From assembly GCA_936924235.1 (NCBI GenBank), contig CAKZHN010000026.1:1-5128 (forward strand): a DNA stretch of 5,128 nt, read 5' to 3'. The position numbers were made by a program, and so were the translations under genes. The stretch is from an uncultured Rhodoplanes sp. (lineage in GTDB: Bacteria; Pseudomonadota; Alphaproteobacteria; Rhizobiales; Xanthobacteraceae). The notes under the pieces are model-generated. The model saw nothing but the letters and a program-made list of their open reading frames with translations, was not told the origin of the DNA and did not search any database. Positions 1 through 5,128 of this stretch are shown here, piece by piece; within the stretch, counting starts at the first letter, position 1; the number at the start of each line of letters is the position of its first letter.

Positions 1-402
1 GCGACCTCGGTGCTGGCCATCCTGGCGCTGCTCGCCGGCCGCTATTACGGCCTGAACTGGCTCGATCCGATCATGGGCGTCGCCGGCGCGATCCTGGTCG
101 GTCACTGGTCGATCAACCTGATGCGCGTGTCGGGCGCGGTGCTGACCGATGCGGTGCCCGATCAAGGGCTGGCGAACAAAGTCCGCGAGCGGCTCGAGGT
201 CGGCGACGATCGCGTCGCCGACTTGCACCTGTGGCGCCTGGGCCCTGGCCACACCGCTGTGGTCATCACCATCGTCAGCGACCACCCGCAGGAACCGCAG
301 CATTACAAGGAACTGCTCAACGGACTGCCGAGCCTGTCGCATGTCACGATCGAGGTGCAGCTTTGCCCGGACCATGGCCGGGGCCATGGCCTCGCTGCCT
401 GA
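1..402 (+). CDS. CDF-family divalent metal cation exporter, DmeF-like (3' end only)
   Basis: The frame is open from base 1 to a TGA at 400-402, so this is the last 133 residues of a protein that starts outside the window. It begins within the second-to-last membrane helix of a cation diffusion facilitator (roughly residues 1-17, hydrophobic, starting ATSVLAILALLAG). A short NWLDP turn and the last helix follow (about 22-43), then the cytoplasmic metallochaperone-like domain, with DLHLWRLGPGH near residues 74-84. That LHLW-GPGH pattern and the tail PDHGRGHG recall DmeF-type cobalt/nickel exporters. CDF proteins are proton-driven antiporters in the inner membrane that remove divalent metals from the cytoplasm. 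The transport-site HxxxD motif of the penultimate helix would lie just before base 1, so it cannot be checked. The family call is firm; the DmeF subtype and Co/Ni specificity are inferred. The gene converges with the hydrolase at 416-1675. Confidence 0.85.
   Translation, partial: ATSVLAILALLAGRYYGLNWLDPIMGVAGAILVGHWSINLMRVSGAVLTDAVPDQGLANKVRERLEVGDDRVADLHLWRLGPGHTAVVITIVSDHPQEPQHYKELLNGLPSLSHVTIEVQLCPDHGRGHGLAA
372..389. repeat. perfect 8-bp inverted repeat at the 3' end of the CDF gene
   Basis: CCATGGCC at 372-379 is followed by two G bases and then GGCCATGG at 382-389, giving a perfect palindrome with 8-bp arms and a 2-base centre. In practice the RNA would fold with about 7 pairs and a 4-base loop. 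It lies inside the last codons of the CDF gene (the HGRGH part of the tail), 10 bases before the stop triplet and 26 bases before the stop of the converging hydrolase. A GC-rich hairpin here could help end transcription on either strand, but no T-tract follows it, so it is not a canonical intrinsic terminator. It may also simply reflect the repeated His-Gly codons. Confidence 0.5.
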
Positions 403-415
403 CGAAAGTGACCTG

Positions 416-1675
416 CTAGCGTCCACCTGCTTTCGTACCTCGTTCGGCGAGCCTGCGGTCGTAATCGAGCACTGCCTGCAGCAGCACCTGCGCGCCCTTG
501 GCGCACTGCTCCTTGGATGAGAACTCCGCCTCGTTGTGGCTGATGCCGCCGCGGCACGGCACGAAGATCATCGCCGACGGCGCGACGCGCGACACGTAGG
601 CCGCGTCGTGGCCGGCGCCCGAGACGATCTCGCGGGCGCTGTAGCCCGAAACCTCGGCCGCGTGGCGGACGGCGGCGACGCAGTCCGGATCGAACTTCAG
701 CGCGGGCTGCTCCCAGATGTTCTTGCTCTGGAAATCGAGCTTGAGGTCGCCGCCGACGAGCGGCAGATAGTCGTAGAACTCCTCCTGCATCTCGGCGAGC
801 ACCTCGTCGTCCGGATGCCGGAGATCGATGGTGAAGAACACCTCGCCTGGCACGACGTTGCGCGAATTCGGCCGGCTCTCGATCAGCCCCACGGTCGCGA
901 CGCCCGGCGCGTACTTCCGGCCGATGCGGTCAACCATCTCGATCATGCGCGAAGCGCCGAGCAAAGCGTTCTTGCGCAGATGCATCGGCGTCGCCCCGGT
1001 GTGGGCGTCCTGGCCGGTGAGCGTCGCCTCGTACCAGCGCATCGCCTGCACGCCAACGACGATGCCGATGTCCTTCTCCTCGGCTTCGAGGATCGGCCCC
1101 TGCTCGATGTGCAATTCGAAGAACGCCGACAGCGGATGCTCGCCGCAGTGTTCTTTCCCTCGATAGCCGATGGCTTCGAGCGCCGCGCCGAACGTCACGC
1201 CGGCCCGGTCCGGCGTCGCATAGACCTGATCGTGCGAGAACACCTTCGCGAAAACGCCCGACGACACCATGGCCGGCGCGAAGCGCGATCCCTCCTCGTT
1301 GGTCCAGTTCACCACCTCGATTGGTGCATAGGTCTCGTAGCCGGCCTCGACCAGGGTGCGCAGCGCTTCCAGCGCCGAGAGCACGCCGAGCACGCCATCG
1401 AACTTGCCGCCGGTCGGCTGGGTGTCGAGGTGGCTGCCCATGGCAATCGGCGGCACGTCGGCGGTGCCGGCGCGGCGGGCGAACATCGCGCCCATGTCGT
1501 CGACCGTGACGCGGCAGCCGAGCGCTTCGGCCCGCGCCTTGAACCAGTCGCGCACCTGACGGTCGAGGTCGGTGAGCGTCAGGCGGCAGATGCCGCCCTT
1601 GGCGGTCGCGCCAATGGCGGCCGTCTCCATGATCTCGCCCCACAGCCGCTCGGCATCGATGGCGAGATTGCGCAT
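416..1675 (-). CDS. Zn-dependent M20 amidohydrolase (N-carbamoyl-amino-acid hydrolase / beta-ureidopropionase / allantoate amidohydrolase group)
   Basis: A 419-residue protein of typical length for the M20 carbamoylase group. These cytoplasmic enzymes use two metal ions to release ammonia and CO2 from N-carbamoyl or ureido compounds. The metal site is complete: H82 and D84 in GSHLDT, D93 in GGKFDG, the E127-E128 pair in NEEGSRF (E127 as general base), H189 in ELHIEQG and H380 in GISHNEAE. The lid/dimerisation domain carries the family's GQDAHTGATPM (H225), N273 and R286 (DLRHPDD), and GAGHDA (H356) is present. Having His189 as fourth ligand separates it from carboxypeptidase-type M20 enzymes. 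The ATG at 1673-1675 has AAGGTAGG 6 bases upstream. It lies 21 bases downstream of the flavin oxidoreductase gene on the same strand and is probably co-transcribed. Family is firm; which of carbamoyl-amino acid, beta-ureidopropionate or allantoate is the substrate cannot be settled from sequence alone. Confidence 0.9.
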   Translation of the reverse strand: MRNLAIDAERLWGEIMETAAIGATAKGGICRLTLTDLDRQVRDWFKARAEALGCRVTVDDMGAMFARRAGTADVPPIAMGSHLDTQPTGGKFDGVLGVLSALEALRTLVEAGYETYAPIEVVNWTNEEGSRFAPAMVSSGVFAKVFSHDQVYATPDRAGVTFGAALEAIGYRGKEHCGEHPLSAFFELHIEQGPILEAEEKDIGIVVGVQAMRWYEATLTGQDAHTGATPMHLRKNALLGASRMIEMVDRIGRKYAPGVATVGLIESRPNSRNVVPGEVFFTIDLRHPDDEVLAEMQEEFYDYLPLVGGDLKLDFQSKNIWEQPALKFDPDCVAAVRHAAEVSGYSAREIVSGAGHDAAYVSRVAPSAMIFVPCRGGISHNEAEFSSKEQCAKGAQVLLQAVLDYDRRLAERGTKAGGR

Positions 1676-1696
1676 GGGACGCCTACCTTGGGATTC

Positions 1697-2803
1697 TCAG
1701 GAGGCCACGCGGGCCCGTTGCGCCGGCGACCACATCTTGGGACCCGCCCGCAGATACTGCGGCGGCCGCACCACGTCGGCGCCGAGCTCGGCGCCGGCGT
1801 GCCAGCCCCAGCGCGGATCGTCGAGCATGCCGCGGCCGAGCGCGACCATGTCGGCCTTGCCTTCTCCCACGATGCTTTCGGCCTGGGCCGGCGCGGTGAT
1901 CATGCCGACCACGCGGGTGGCGACGCCGGCTTCCTTCTTGATCCGCTCGGCGATGGGGACGTTGTAGCCGGGCGTCGTCGGCGTGCGGGTGTCGGCGGTG
2001 ATGCCGCCCGACGACACGTCGATATAGTCGAGGCCGTCGGCCTTCAGCGACTTGGAGTAGGCCACCGCGTCATCAACCGAGAGCCCCTCCTCGCGCCAGT
2101 CGGCGCCGGTGATGCGGGCGCCGAGCGCAATGGTCTTCGGCACCACCTCGCGCACCGCGCGGGCGATCTCGCGGCCGAGCCGCATGCGGTTCTCCAGCGA
2201 GCCGCCGTACTGGTCGGTGCGCTGGTTCGAGACTGGCGACAGGAACGAATGGGCCAGATAGCCGTGGGCGTAGTGCAGCTCGATGGCGTCGAAGCCGATA
2301 CGCACCGCGCGCTTGGCCGAATTGACGAAGGCCTCGTGCACATGGGCGATGTCGTCCAGCGTCGCCGCCCGCGGCACGTGCCAGCCCTGGCCGAACGGCA
2401 GCGCCGACGGCGCCACCGTCTCCCAGGGATCCTGGCCGGGCTTCAGCGCGCCGGCGCCCTCCCAGGGCCGCTGCGACGAGGCCTTGCGGCCGGCGTGGGC
2501 GATCTGGATGCCCCACTTGGCGGTGCCGGCGCGCCGGCAGTGCTCGATGACGCGCTGGATCGCGGCCTCGTTGTGGTCACTGTAGAGGCCGACGCAGCCA
2601 TGGGTGATGCGGCCATGGCGCTCCACGTGGGTGGCCTCGACGATGACCAGGCCGGCCCCGCAATTCGACAGCATCCCGAGATGGGCCATGTGCCAGTCGG
2701 TCATGCTGCCGTCGTCGGCGCTGTACTGGCACATCGGCGAAACCACAATGCGGTTGGACAGCTCGACCGGGCCGAGCTTGAACGACGAAAACAGTGAGGA
2801 CAT
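1697..2803 (-). CDS. NADH:flavin oxidoreductase, Old Yellow Enzyme family (YqjM-like ene-reductase)
   Basis: A 368-residue FMN-binding TIM-barrel protein. Such enzymes take hydride from NAD(P)H and reduce activated C=C bonds (enones, enals, maleimides) or nitro compounds in the cytoplasm. The bacterial YqjM-type signatures are visible in order: LSNRIVVSPMCQYSA with C25 and Y27, the redox-tuning Cys and Tyr of this subclass; Q100 in IQIAHAGRK; the substrate-binding His pair H177/H180 with Y182 in HYAHGYL; SNQRTDQYGGSLENR (193-206); R230 in GARITG; and the phosphate-binding end VALGRGMLDDPRW with R324. R352 near the C-terminus (PPQYLRAG) may be the arginine finger that YqjM-type enzymes insert into the neighbouring subunit's active site. 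The start at 2801-2803 is chosen because the alignable N-terminus begins there and GAAGGG lies 6 bases upstream. First gene of a likely two-gene operon with the amidohydrolase. Physiological substrate unknown. Confidence 0.92.
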   Translation of the reverse strand: MSSLFSSFKLGPVELSNRIVVSPMCQYSADDGSMTDWHMAHLGMLSNCGAGLVIVEATHVERHGRITHGCVGLYSDHNEAAIQRVIEHCRRAGTAKWGIQIAHAGRKASSQRPWEGAGALKPGQDPWETVAPSALPFGQGWHVPRAATLDDIAHVHEAFVNSAKRAVRIGFDAIELHYAHGYLAHSFLSPVSNQRTDQYGGSLENRMRLGREIARAVREVVPKTIALGARITGADWREEGLSVDDAVAYSKSLKADGLDYIDVSSGGITADTRTPTTPGYNVPIAERIKKEAGVATRVVGMITAPAQAESIVGEGKADMVALGRGMLDDPRWGWHAGAELGADVVRPPQYLRAGPKMWSPAQRARVAS

Positions 2804-2809
2804 GGGGGA

Positions 2810-2815
2810 CCCTTC
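2810..2815 (-). promoter_or_regulatory. ribosome binding site of the flavin oxidoreductase gene
   Basis: Read on the minus strand this is GAAGGG, ending 6 bases before the ATG at 2803. It decides the start, because the same frame stays open far upstream through the intergenic region and the opposite gene without any comparable site in the family-like N-terminal position. Confidence 0.6.
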
Positions 2816-2830
2816 GGTGAACGAAACGCG

Positions 2831-2858
2831 ATCATAATGGCGGGAGGACGAGCGGCAA
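2831..2858 (-). promoter_or_regulatory. candidate sigma70-type promoter for the oxidoreductase-amidohydrolase operon
   Basis: On the minus strand, TTGCCG (2858-2853, 4 of 6 to the -35 consensus) is followed after 16 bases by TATGAT (2836-2831, 5 of 6 to the -10 consensus). Transcription would begin near 2824, giving a leader of about 20 bases that just contains the GAAGGG ribosome binding site. The AT-rich -10 stands out in very GC-rich surroundings. This is a match by eye, not a scored prediction. Confidence 0.45.
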
Positions 2859-2948
2859 GCAGGCCCAAGCCGGTCCAGGGCGGCCGTTGAACCACTTTTG
2901 CAACGCTCTTGCCGAAAATTCTCCCACATTGCGCCGCGCTGCCGTCCC

Positions 2949-2960
2949 GAACCTTTGTTC
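2949..2960. repeat. small inverted repeat GAAC-CTTT-GTTC upstream of the coiled-coil protein gene
   Basis: Perfect 4-bp arms, GAAC and GTTC, flank the 4-base centre CTTT, ending 38 bases before the ATG at 2999. A further GTTC follows at 2976-2979. The position, near where a plus-strand promoter would sit, would suit an operator half-site pair. Arms this short occur often by chance, so a regulatory role is only a possibility. Confidence 0.2.
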
Positions 2961-2984
2961 CATAAGGCGCACGGGGTTCGTCGC

Positions 2985-2990
2985 AAGGGG
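2985..2990 (+). promoter_or_regulatory. ribosome binding site of the coiled-coil membrane protein gene
   Basis: AAGGGG lies 8 bases before the ATG at 2999-3001. An earlier ATG at 2991-2993 is in another frame and directly abuts this site, so it is not a plausible start; the purine run supports 2999. Confidence 0.55.
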
Positions 2991-2998
2991 ATGCTTTC

Positions 2999-3787
2999 AT
3001 GCTGAGGGGATTGTTCCGCTCCCAGTTCTTTTCCAAGCTGTTTCTGGAGCTGCTGCCGGCCACCATCGCCAGCGCAGTGGGCGCCTATCTGATCAACAGC
3101 TACTTCAAGCCGGCGCCGCCGCCCCAGTCTGCGGCGAACTCCGAGCTGGTGCAGATCATGCGCGACCAGCAGGCGCTGCTGTCGGAGTACCTCAAGAAGT
3201 CCACCGAGGCGCATCAGCGGGCCGATCAGGCGGTCGCGCTGGAAACCGGCAAGATGAAGGCCGCCGAGCGCGACGCCCTCCAGGCGCTCCGCGAGGCCAA
3301 GGCCGCCGAGCTGCGGGCGCTGGCCACCGCGGTCACCCGCGCCGGCGAAGCCTCCGAGCGGAAACTCGCCGCCAGGTCCACGACGGCCCCCGTGACGACC
3401 TCCCCGCTCCCCGCGTGGCCCAAGCCCGGCCAAAGCGCCGGCCAGACCGCTGCCCCGACGCCGGCCGAAAAGAACCACATCGAGAGCGCGCCGCTCGGCG
3501 AGCCGCTGCAGCTCCATCAGGCCGCGAGCGCCGCACCGCAGCCGCAGATCCCGCCGCAGGGCCAAGCCCAGGGGCAGGCTCAAGCCCAGCCCCAGCCGGC
3601 CGCGCCGCCGCCGGTGGCGCCAACCGCCCCTGCCGAGGAGCATGGCGTGATCGCGACGGCGAAGAACACGGTCTCGACGATCCAGCGGCTGCCGTCGCGG
3701 GTGATGGGCTGGTTCTCCGACTCGGTTGTCCCGCCGCGGCCGCCCGCCGACCTGCCGCAGCGCCAGTTCATGAAAGCCGTGATGTAG
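2999..3787 (+). CDS. hypothetical membrane-anchored coiled-coil protein with Pro/Gln/Ala-rich region
   Basis: A 262-residue protein not assigned to a named family. Visible layout: a basic, Phe-rich N-terminus (R3, R7, K13); one hydrophobic segment at about 14-33 (LFLELLPATIASAVGAYLIN, containing E17 and P20); a proline patch (KPAPPP, 37-42); a long charged helical stretch from about 46 to 125 rich in Ala, Glu, Lys, Arg and Gln, suited to a coiled coil; a low-complexity Pro/Ala/Gln region (about 130-213); and a more ordered C-terminal block (about 214-262) with a possible amphipathic helix (GVIATAKNTVSTIQRLPSRV) followed by MGWFSDSVVPPRPP. There is no signal-peptidase-like cleavage site, so an uncleaved anchor is likelier. 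The basic N-terminus argues for N-in topology with the bulk in the periplasm, but this is weak. The ATG has AAGGGG 8 bases upstream. It is a single-gene unit, divergent from the oxidoreductase and converging on the peptidase gene. Function unknown; a scaffold or envelope-associated role is speculation. Confidence 0.8.
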   Translation: MLRGLFRSQFFSKLFLELLPATIASAVGAYLINSYFKPAPPPQSAANSELVQIMRDQQALLSEYLKKSTEAHQRADQAVALETGKMKAAERDALQALREAKAAELRALATAVTRAGEASERKLAARSTTAPVTTSPLPAWPKPGQSAGQTAAPTPAEKNHIESAPLGEPLQLHQAASAAPQPQIPPQGQAQGQAQAQPQPAAPPPVAPTAPAEEHGVIATAKNTVSTIQRLPSRVMGWFSDSVVPPRPPADLPQRQFMKAVM

Positions 3788-3799
3788 GCCCAACGGCTT
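3774..3799 (+). terminator. weak stem-loop over the stop codon of the coiled-coil protein gene
   Basis: AAGCCGT (3774-3780) pairs perfectly with ACGGCTT (3793-3799) around a 12-base loop that includes the TAG stop at 3785-3787. It sits in the 16-base gap between converging genes, where a terminator is expected. There is no T-run after it, so it would at best be a weak or factor-assisted terminator. Confidence 0.22.
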
Positions 3800-3803
3800 C
3801 GTC

Positions 3804-4973
3804 CTAGGGCAGCCGCAGCACCGCAAGCGCCAGCGCCTTCGCGCGCGGCACCAGCGTCTCGATCTCCAGATACTCGTCGGGCGAATGCGCCCGGCCGCCG
3901 ACCGGGCCGACCGCGCAGATGGTCGGCGTGCCGGTCGCGGACGCAAAGCCGGAGTCGGCGCAGCCGCCGGTGAACAGCGCAGTGGTCTCGGCGACGCCCA
4001 GCGCCGTCAGGCTCGCTGCGTAGTGCTCGTAGAGCGCCTTGCCCTCGGCGGTCTCGACCAGCGGCACGAACTCGCCGGTGATCTCGAGCCTGGCGCTCGT
4101 CCCCGGCACGAAGCTCCTGGCCATGATGGCCTCGACCTTGGCAAAGGTATCCGCCCGCTGCGCCGGCGTAATGAAGCGCAGATCCACCTCACCCTTGGCC
4201 CAGGGCGCCACCGTGTTGACGGTCTGGCCGCCCGAGACGACGCCGACATTGAGCGTGATGCCGGCCTTCGGATCGCTCAGCGCGGTCAGCGCCAGCGTCT
4301 TGTGCGCCAACTCGTTGATGGCGCTGATGCCCATCTCGAAGTTCGCGCCCGAATGCGCGGCCTTGCCGGTGATCTCGAAGCGCATGAAAACGCCGCCCTT
4401 GCGCCCGGTCACCGCGGCGCCCTTGGCGCGGCCCGGCTCGGAGTTGAAGCAGACCCGCGCCGCGCGGGCATGGGCCTCGATCACCGGGCGCGAGAATGGC
4501 GAGCCGATCTCCTCGTCGCCTGTAAAGAGCGCCATCACCGGCGCGGGCGCGCCGCCGAATTGCTTGATGGCGGCGAGCACGAAGCAGTTCATCACGAGGC
4601 CCGCCTTCATGTCGGCGACGCCCGGCCCATAGGCGCGGTCGCCTTCGACCTTGAACGGCCGGCGCGTGGGCTCGCCCTTGGGAAACACCGTGTCGCGATG
4701 GCCCATCAGCAGGATCGGGCGGTTGCCACCGCCGCTTTGGCCCACGGTCGCGCTGATGGCGTCGCCGAATTTCTGATCGGGCGTCACTTCAGTCGCGATG
4801 CCGTGGCCTTGCAGGAAATCACGGATGTGGCTGCCGACCGCGTCGACGCCAGGCTTGTCGTAGGAGCCGCTGTCGGTGTTCACCAGCGTCTCGAGCAGCT
4901 TCAGCATCGCGCCATGCTGGGTGCCGAGCCAGTCGAGGATTTTCTGTTCGCTGGTGTTGCCGTTCGTCGCCAT
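3804..4973 (-). CDS. M20 family metallopeptidase, glutamate carboxypeptidase (CPG2)-like
   Basis: A 389-residue di-zinc peptidase, normal length for the carboxypeptidase branch of M20. Relatives cleave C-terminal amino acids, such as glutamate, from folates, peptides or N-acylated amino acids. The metal site is complete: H92 and D94 in MGHRDTVFPKG, D121 in GPGVADMKAG, E154-E155 in TGDEEIGSP (E154 as general base), E179 in NSEPGR and H363 in GGRAHSPDEY. The dimerisation domain has GKAAHSGANFE with H207, and VSGGQTVNTVAP (246-257). Glu179, instead of His, as the third-position ligand marks the peptidase branch and separates it from the amidohydrolase at 416-1675. There is no signal peptide with the chosen start, so it is probably cytoplasmic, unlike secreted CPG2. 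The start at 4971-4973 is preferred: GGAG lies 5 bases upstream, and the next in-frame ATG (5054) would add 27 Arg-rich residues that look like translated leader. Substrate not predictable. Confidence 0.9.
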   Translation of the reverse strand: MATNGNTSEQKILDWLGTQHGAMLKLLETLVNTDSGSYDKPGVDAVGSHIRDFLQGHGIATEVTPDQKFGDAISATVGQSGGGNRPILLMGHRDTVFPKGEPTRRPFKVEGDRAYGPGVADMKAGLVMNCFVLAAIKQFGGAPAPVMALFTGDEEIGSPFSRPVIEAHARAARVCFNSEPGRAKGAAVTGRKGGVFMRFEITGKAAHSGANFEMGISAINELAHKTLALTALSDPKAGITLNVGVVSGGQTVNTVAPWAKGEVDLRFITPAQRADTFAKVEAIMARSFVPGTSARLEITGEFVPLVETAEGKALYEHYAASLTALGVAETTALFTGGCADSGFASATGTPTICAVGPVGGRAHSPDEYLEIETLVPRAKALALAVLRLP

Positions 4974-4978
4974 GTGCA

Positions 4979-4982
4979 CTCC
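4979..4982 (-). promoter_or_regulatory. ribosome binding site of the CPG2-like peptidase gene
   Basis: GGAG on the minus strand, 5 bases before the ATG at 4973. It favours the 389-residue form over a 416-residue form starting at 5054. Confidence 0.5.
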
Positions 4983-5011
4983 GTTTCGGTCCGCGCCCTG
5001 TCGCTCGCGAT

Positions 5012-5039
5012 AGAGTAAAGCCGCGCGCGACCGCGACAA
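5012..5039 (-). promoter_or_regulatory. weak candidate promoter of the CPG2-like peptidase gene
   Basis: On the minus strand TTGTCG (5039-5034) is followed after 16 bases by TACTCT (5017-5012), placing a start near 5005 and a leader of about 30 bases. The -35 is fair (4 of 6), the -10 poor (3 of 6), but it is the only AT-leaning spot in the GC-rich upstream region. The remaining bases to the window end (5055-5128) show no recognisable gene or site. Confidence 0.25.
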
Positions 5040-5128
5040 GGCTCGGCAGCGCATCGGCAGGCATCCAGGCGTGATTCATCGGCCCCTGACAGAGTGTGGC
5101 GCTGGGGCGGCGCCTTCTCTTCTTTCCC

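Larger units (their letters stand above)
2804..2998. promoter_or_regulatory. divergent intergenic region between the oxidoreductase operon and the coiled-coil protein gene
   Basis: This 195-base region separates two divergent genes and must hold both of their promoters. The minus-strand promoter candidate is at 2831-2858. For the plus strand I see TTGAAC (2887-2892) and TTGCAA (2898-2903) as -35-like hexamers, but no acceptable -10 hexamer at the right distance from either. CATAAG at 2961-2966 could serve as a -10 but has no -35 partner. A GAAC-N4-GTTC inverted repeat is at 2949-2960. The region is locally less GC-rich around 2890-2930. No small gene or structured RNA is recognised in it. Confidence 0.55.

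Noticed and set aside
536..2797. A 753-codon open frame on the + strand, antisense to both the amidohydrolase and the oxidoreductase
   Set aside because: Both minus-strand genes have complete catalytic motifs and family-typical lengths. The antisense product is His/Arg/Ala-rich without recognisable domains and is explained by high-GC codon use removing stops from the opposite frame.
2887..3807. An overlapping + strand frame of about 306 codons across the coiled-coil protein gene
   Set aside because: It lacks a ribosome binding site at its start, becomes Arg/Gly/Ala-rich, and competes with a frame that has a good ribosome binding site, membrane segment and coiled coil.
3788..3810. GCCC (3788-3791) and GGGC (3807-3810) as a bidirectional terminator between converging genes
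   Set aside because: Only 4 base pairs with a long loop and no T-tract on either side; the 7-bp stem at 3774-3799 is the better, though still weak, candidate.
2804..3946. Extension of the oxidoreductase frame far upstream, giving a 749-residue protein
   Set aside because: The added residues are Arg/Gly-rich, run antisense through the coiled-coil gene and match nothing. The family N-terminus and a ribosome binding site place the start at 2803.
3885..5018. A 377-codon + strand frame opposite the CPG2-like peptidase gene
   Set aside because: Arg/Ala/Asp-rich composition with no motifs; it is the antisense shadow of a clearly conserved M20 gene.
4974..5054. A 27-residue N-terminal extension of the CPG2-like peptidase, possibly a targeting sequence
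   Set aside because: The extension has several Arg residues but no hydrophobic core of signal-peptide length, overlaps the probable promoter, and the start at 4973 has its own GGAG.
1..5128. A hidden mobile, defence or otherwise novel system
   Set aside because: There is no transposase, integrase, toxin-antitoxin pair, direct-repeat array, tRNA or compositional break, and all genes but one belong to common metabolic or transport families.

Overview
The window is 5.1 kb of uniformly high-GC, densely coded DNA with no detectable mobile element, RNA gene or CRISPR array. High GC, heavy G/C use at third codon positions and the general look of the proteins suggest an alphaproteobacterium, most plausibly of the Hyphomicrobiales (Bradyrhizobium/Rhodopseudomonas-like). 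This placement is inference from recall, not a database match. All coding frames are intact; only the first gene is cut by the window edge.

Layout from left to right: (1) the 3' end of a cation diffusion facilitator (CDF) metal exporter, most like the DmeF branch, on the + strand (1-402). (2) Converging on it, with 13 bases between stop codons, is a two-gene minus-strand unit. The promoter-proximal gene is an Old Yellow Enzyme family NADH:flavin oxidoreductase of the YqjM type (1697-2803). The distal gene is a zinc-dependent M20-family amidohydrolase of the N-carbamoyl-amino-acid hydrolase / ureidopropionase / allantoate amidohydrolase group (416-1675), 21 bases downstream. (3) A 195-base divergent intergenic region (2804-2998) carries a reasonable sigma70-type promoter for the minus-strand unit and a small inverted repeat. 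(4) A plus-strand gene of unknown function (2999-3787) encodes a one-membrane-span protein with a coiled coil and a Pro/Gln/Ala-rich stretch. (5) Converging on it, with 16 bases between stops, is a second M20 metallopeptidase, of the glutamate carboxypeptidase (CPG2-like) branch, on the minus strand (3804-4973), followed by its upstream region to the window end.

Functionally this reads as an ordinary chromosomal region of catabolic and housekeeping-type genes. The flavin reductase and carbamoylase-type hydrolase are probably co-transcribed and could act on the same class of compound, but the sequence does not fix the substrate. The CDF exporter, the coiled-coil protein and the CPG2-like peptidase are each separate transcription units with no visible functional tie. 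I found no convincing evidence of a novel multi-gene system. The least explained element is the coiled-coil membrane protein at 2999-3787.
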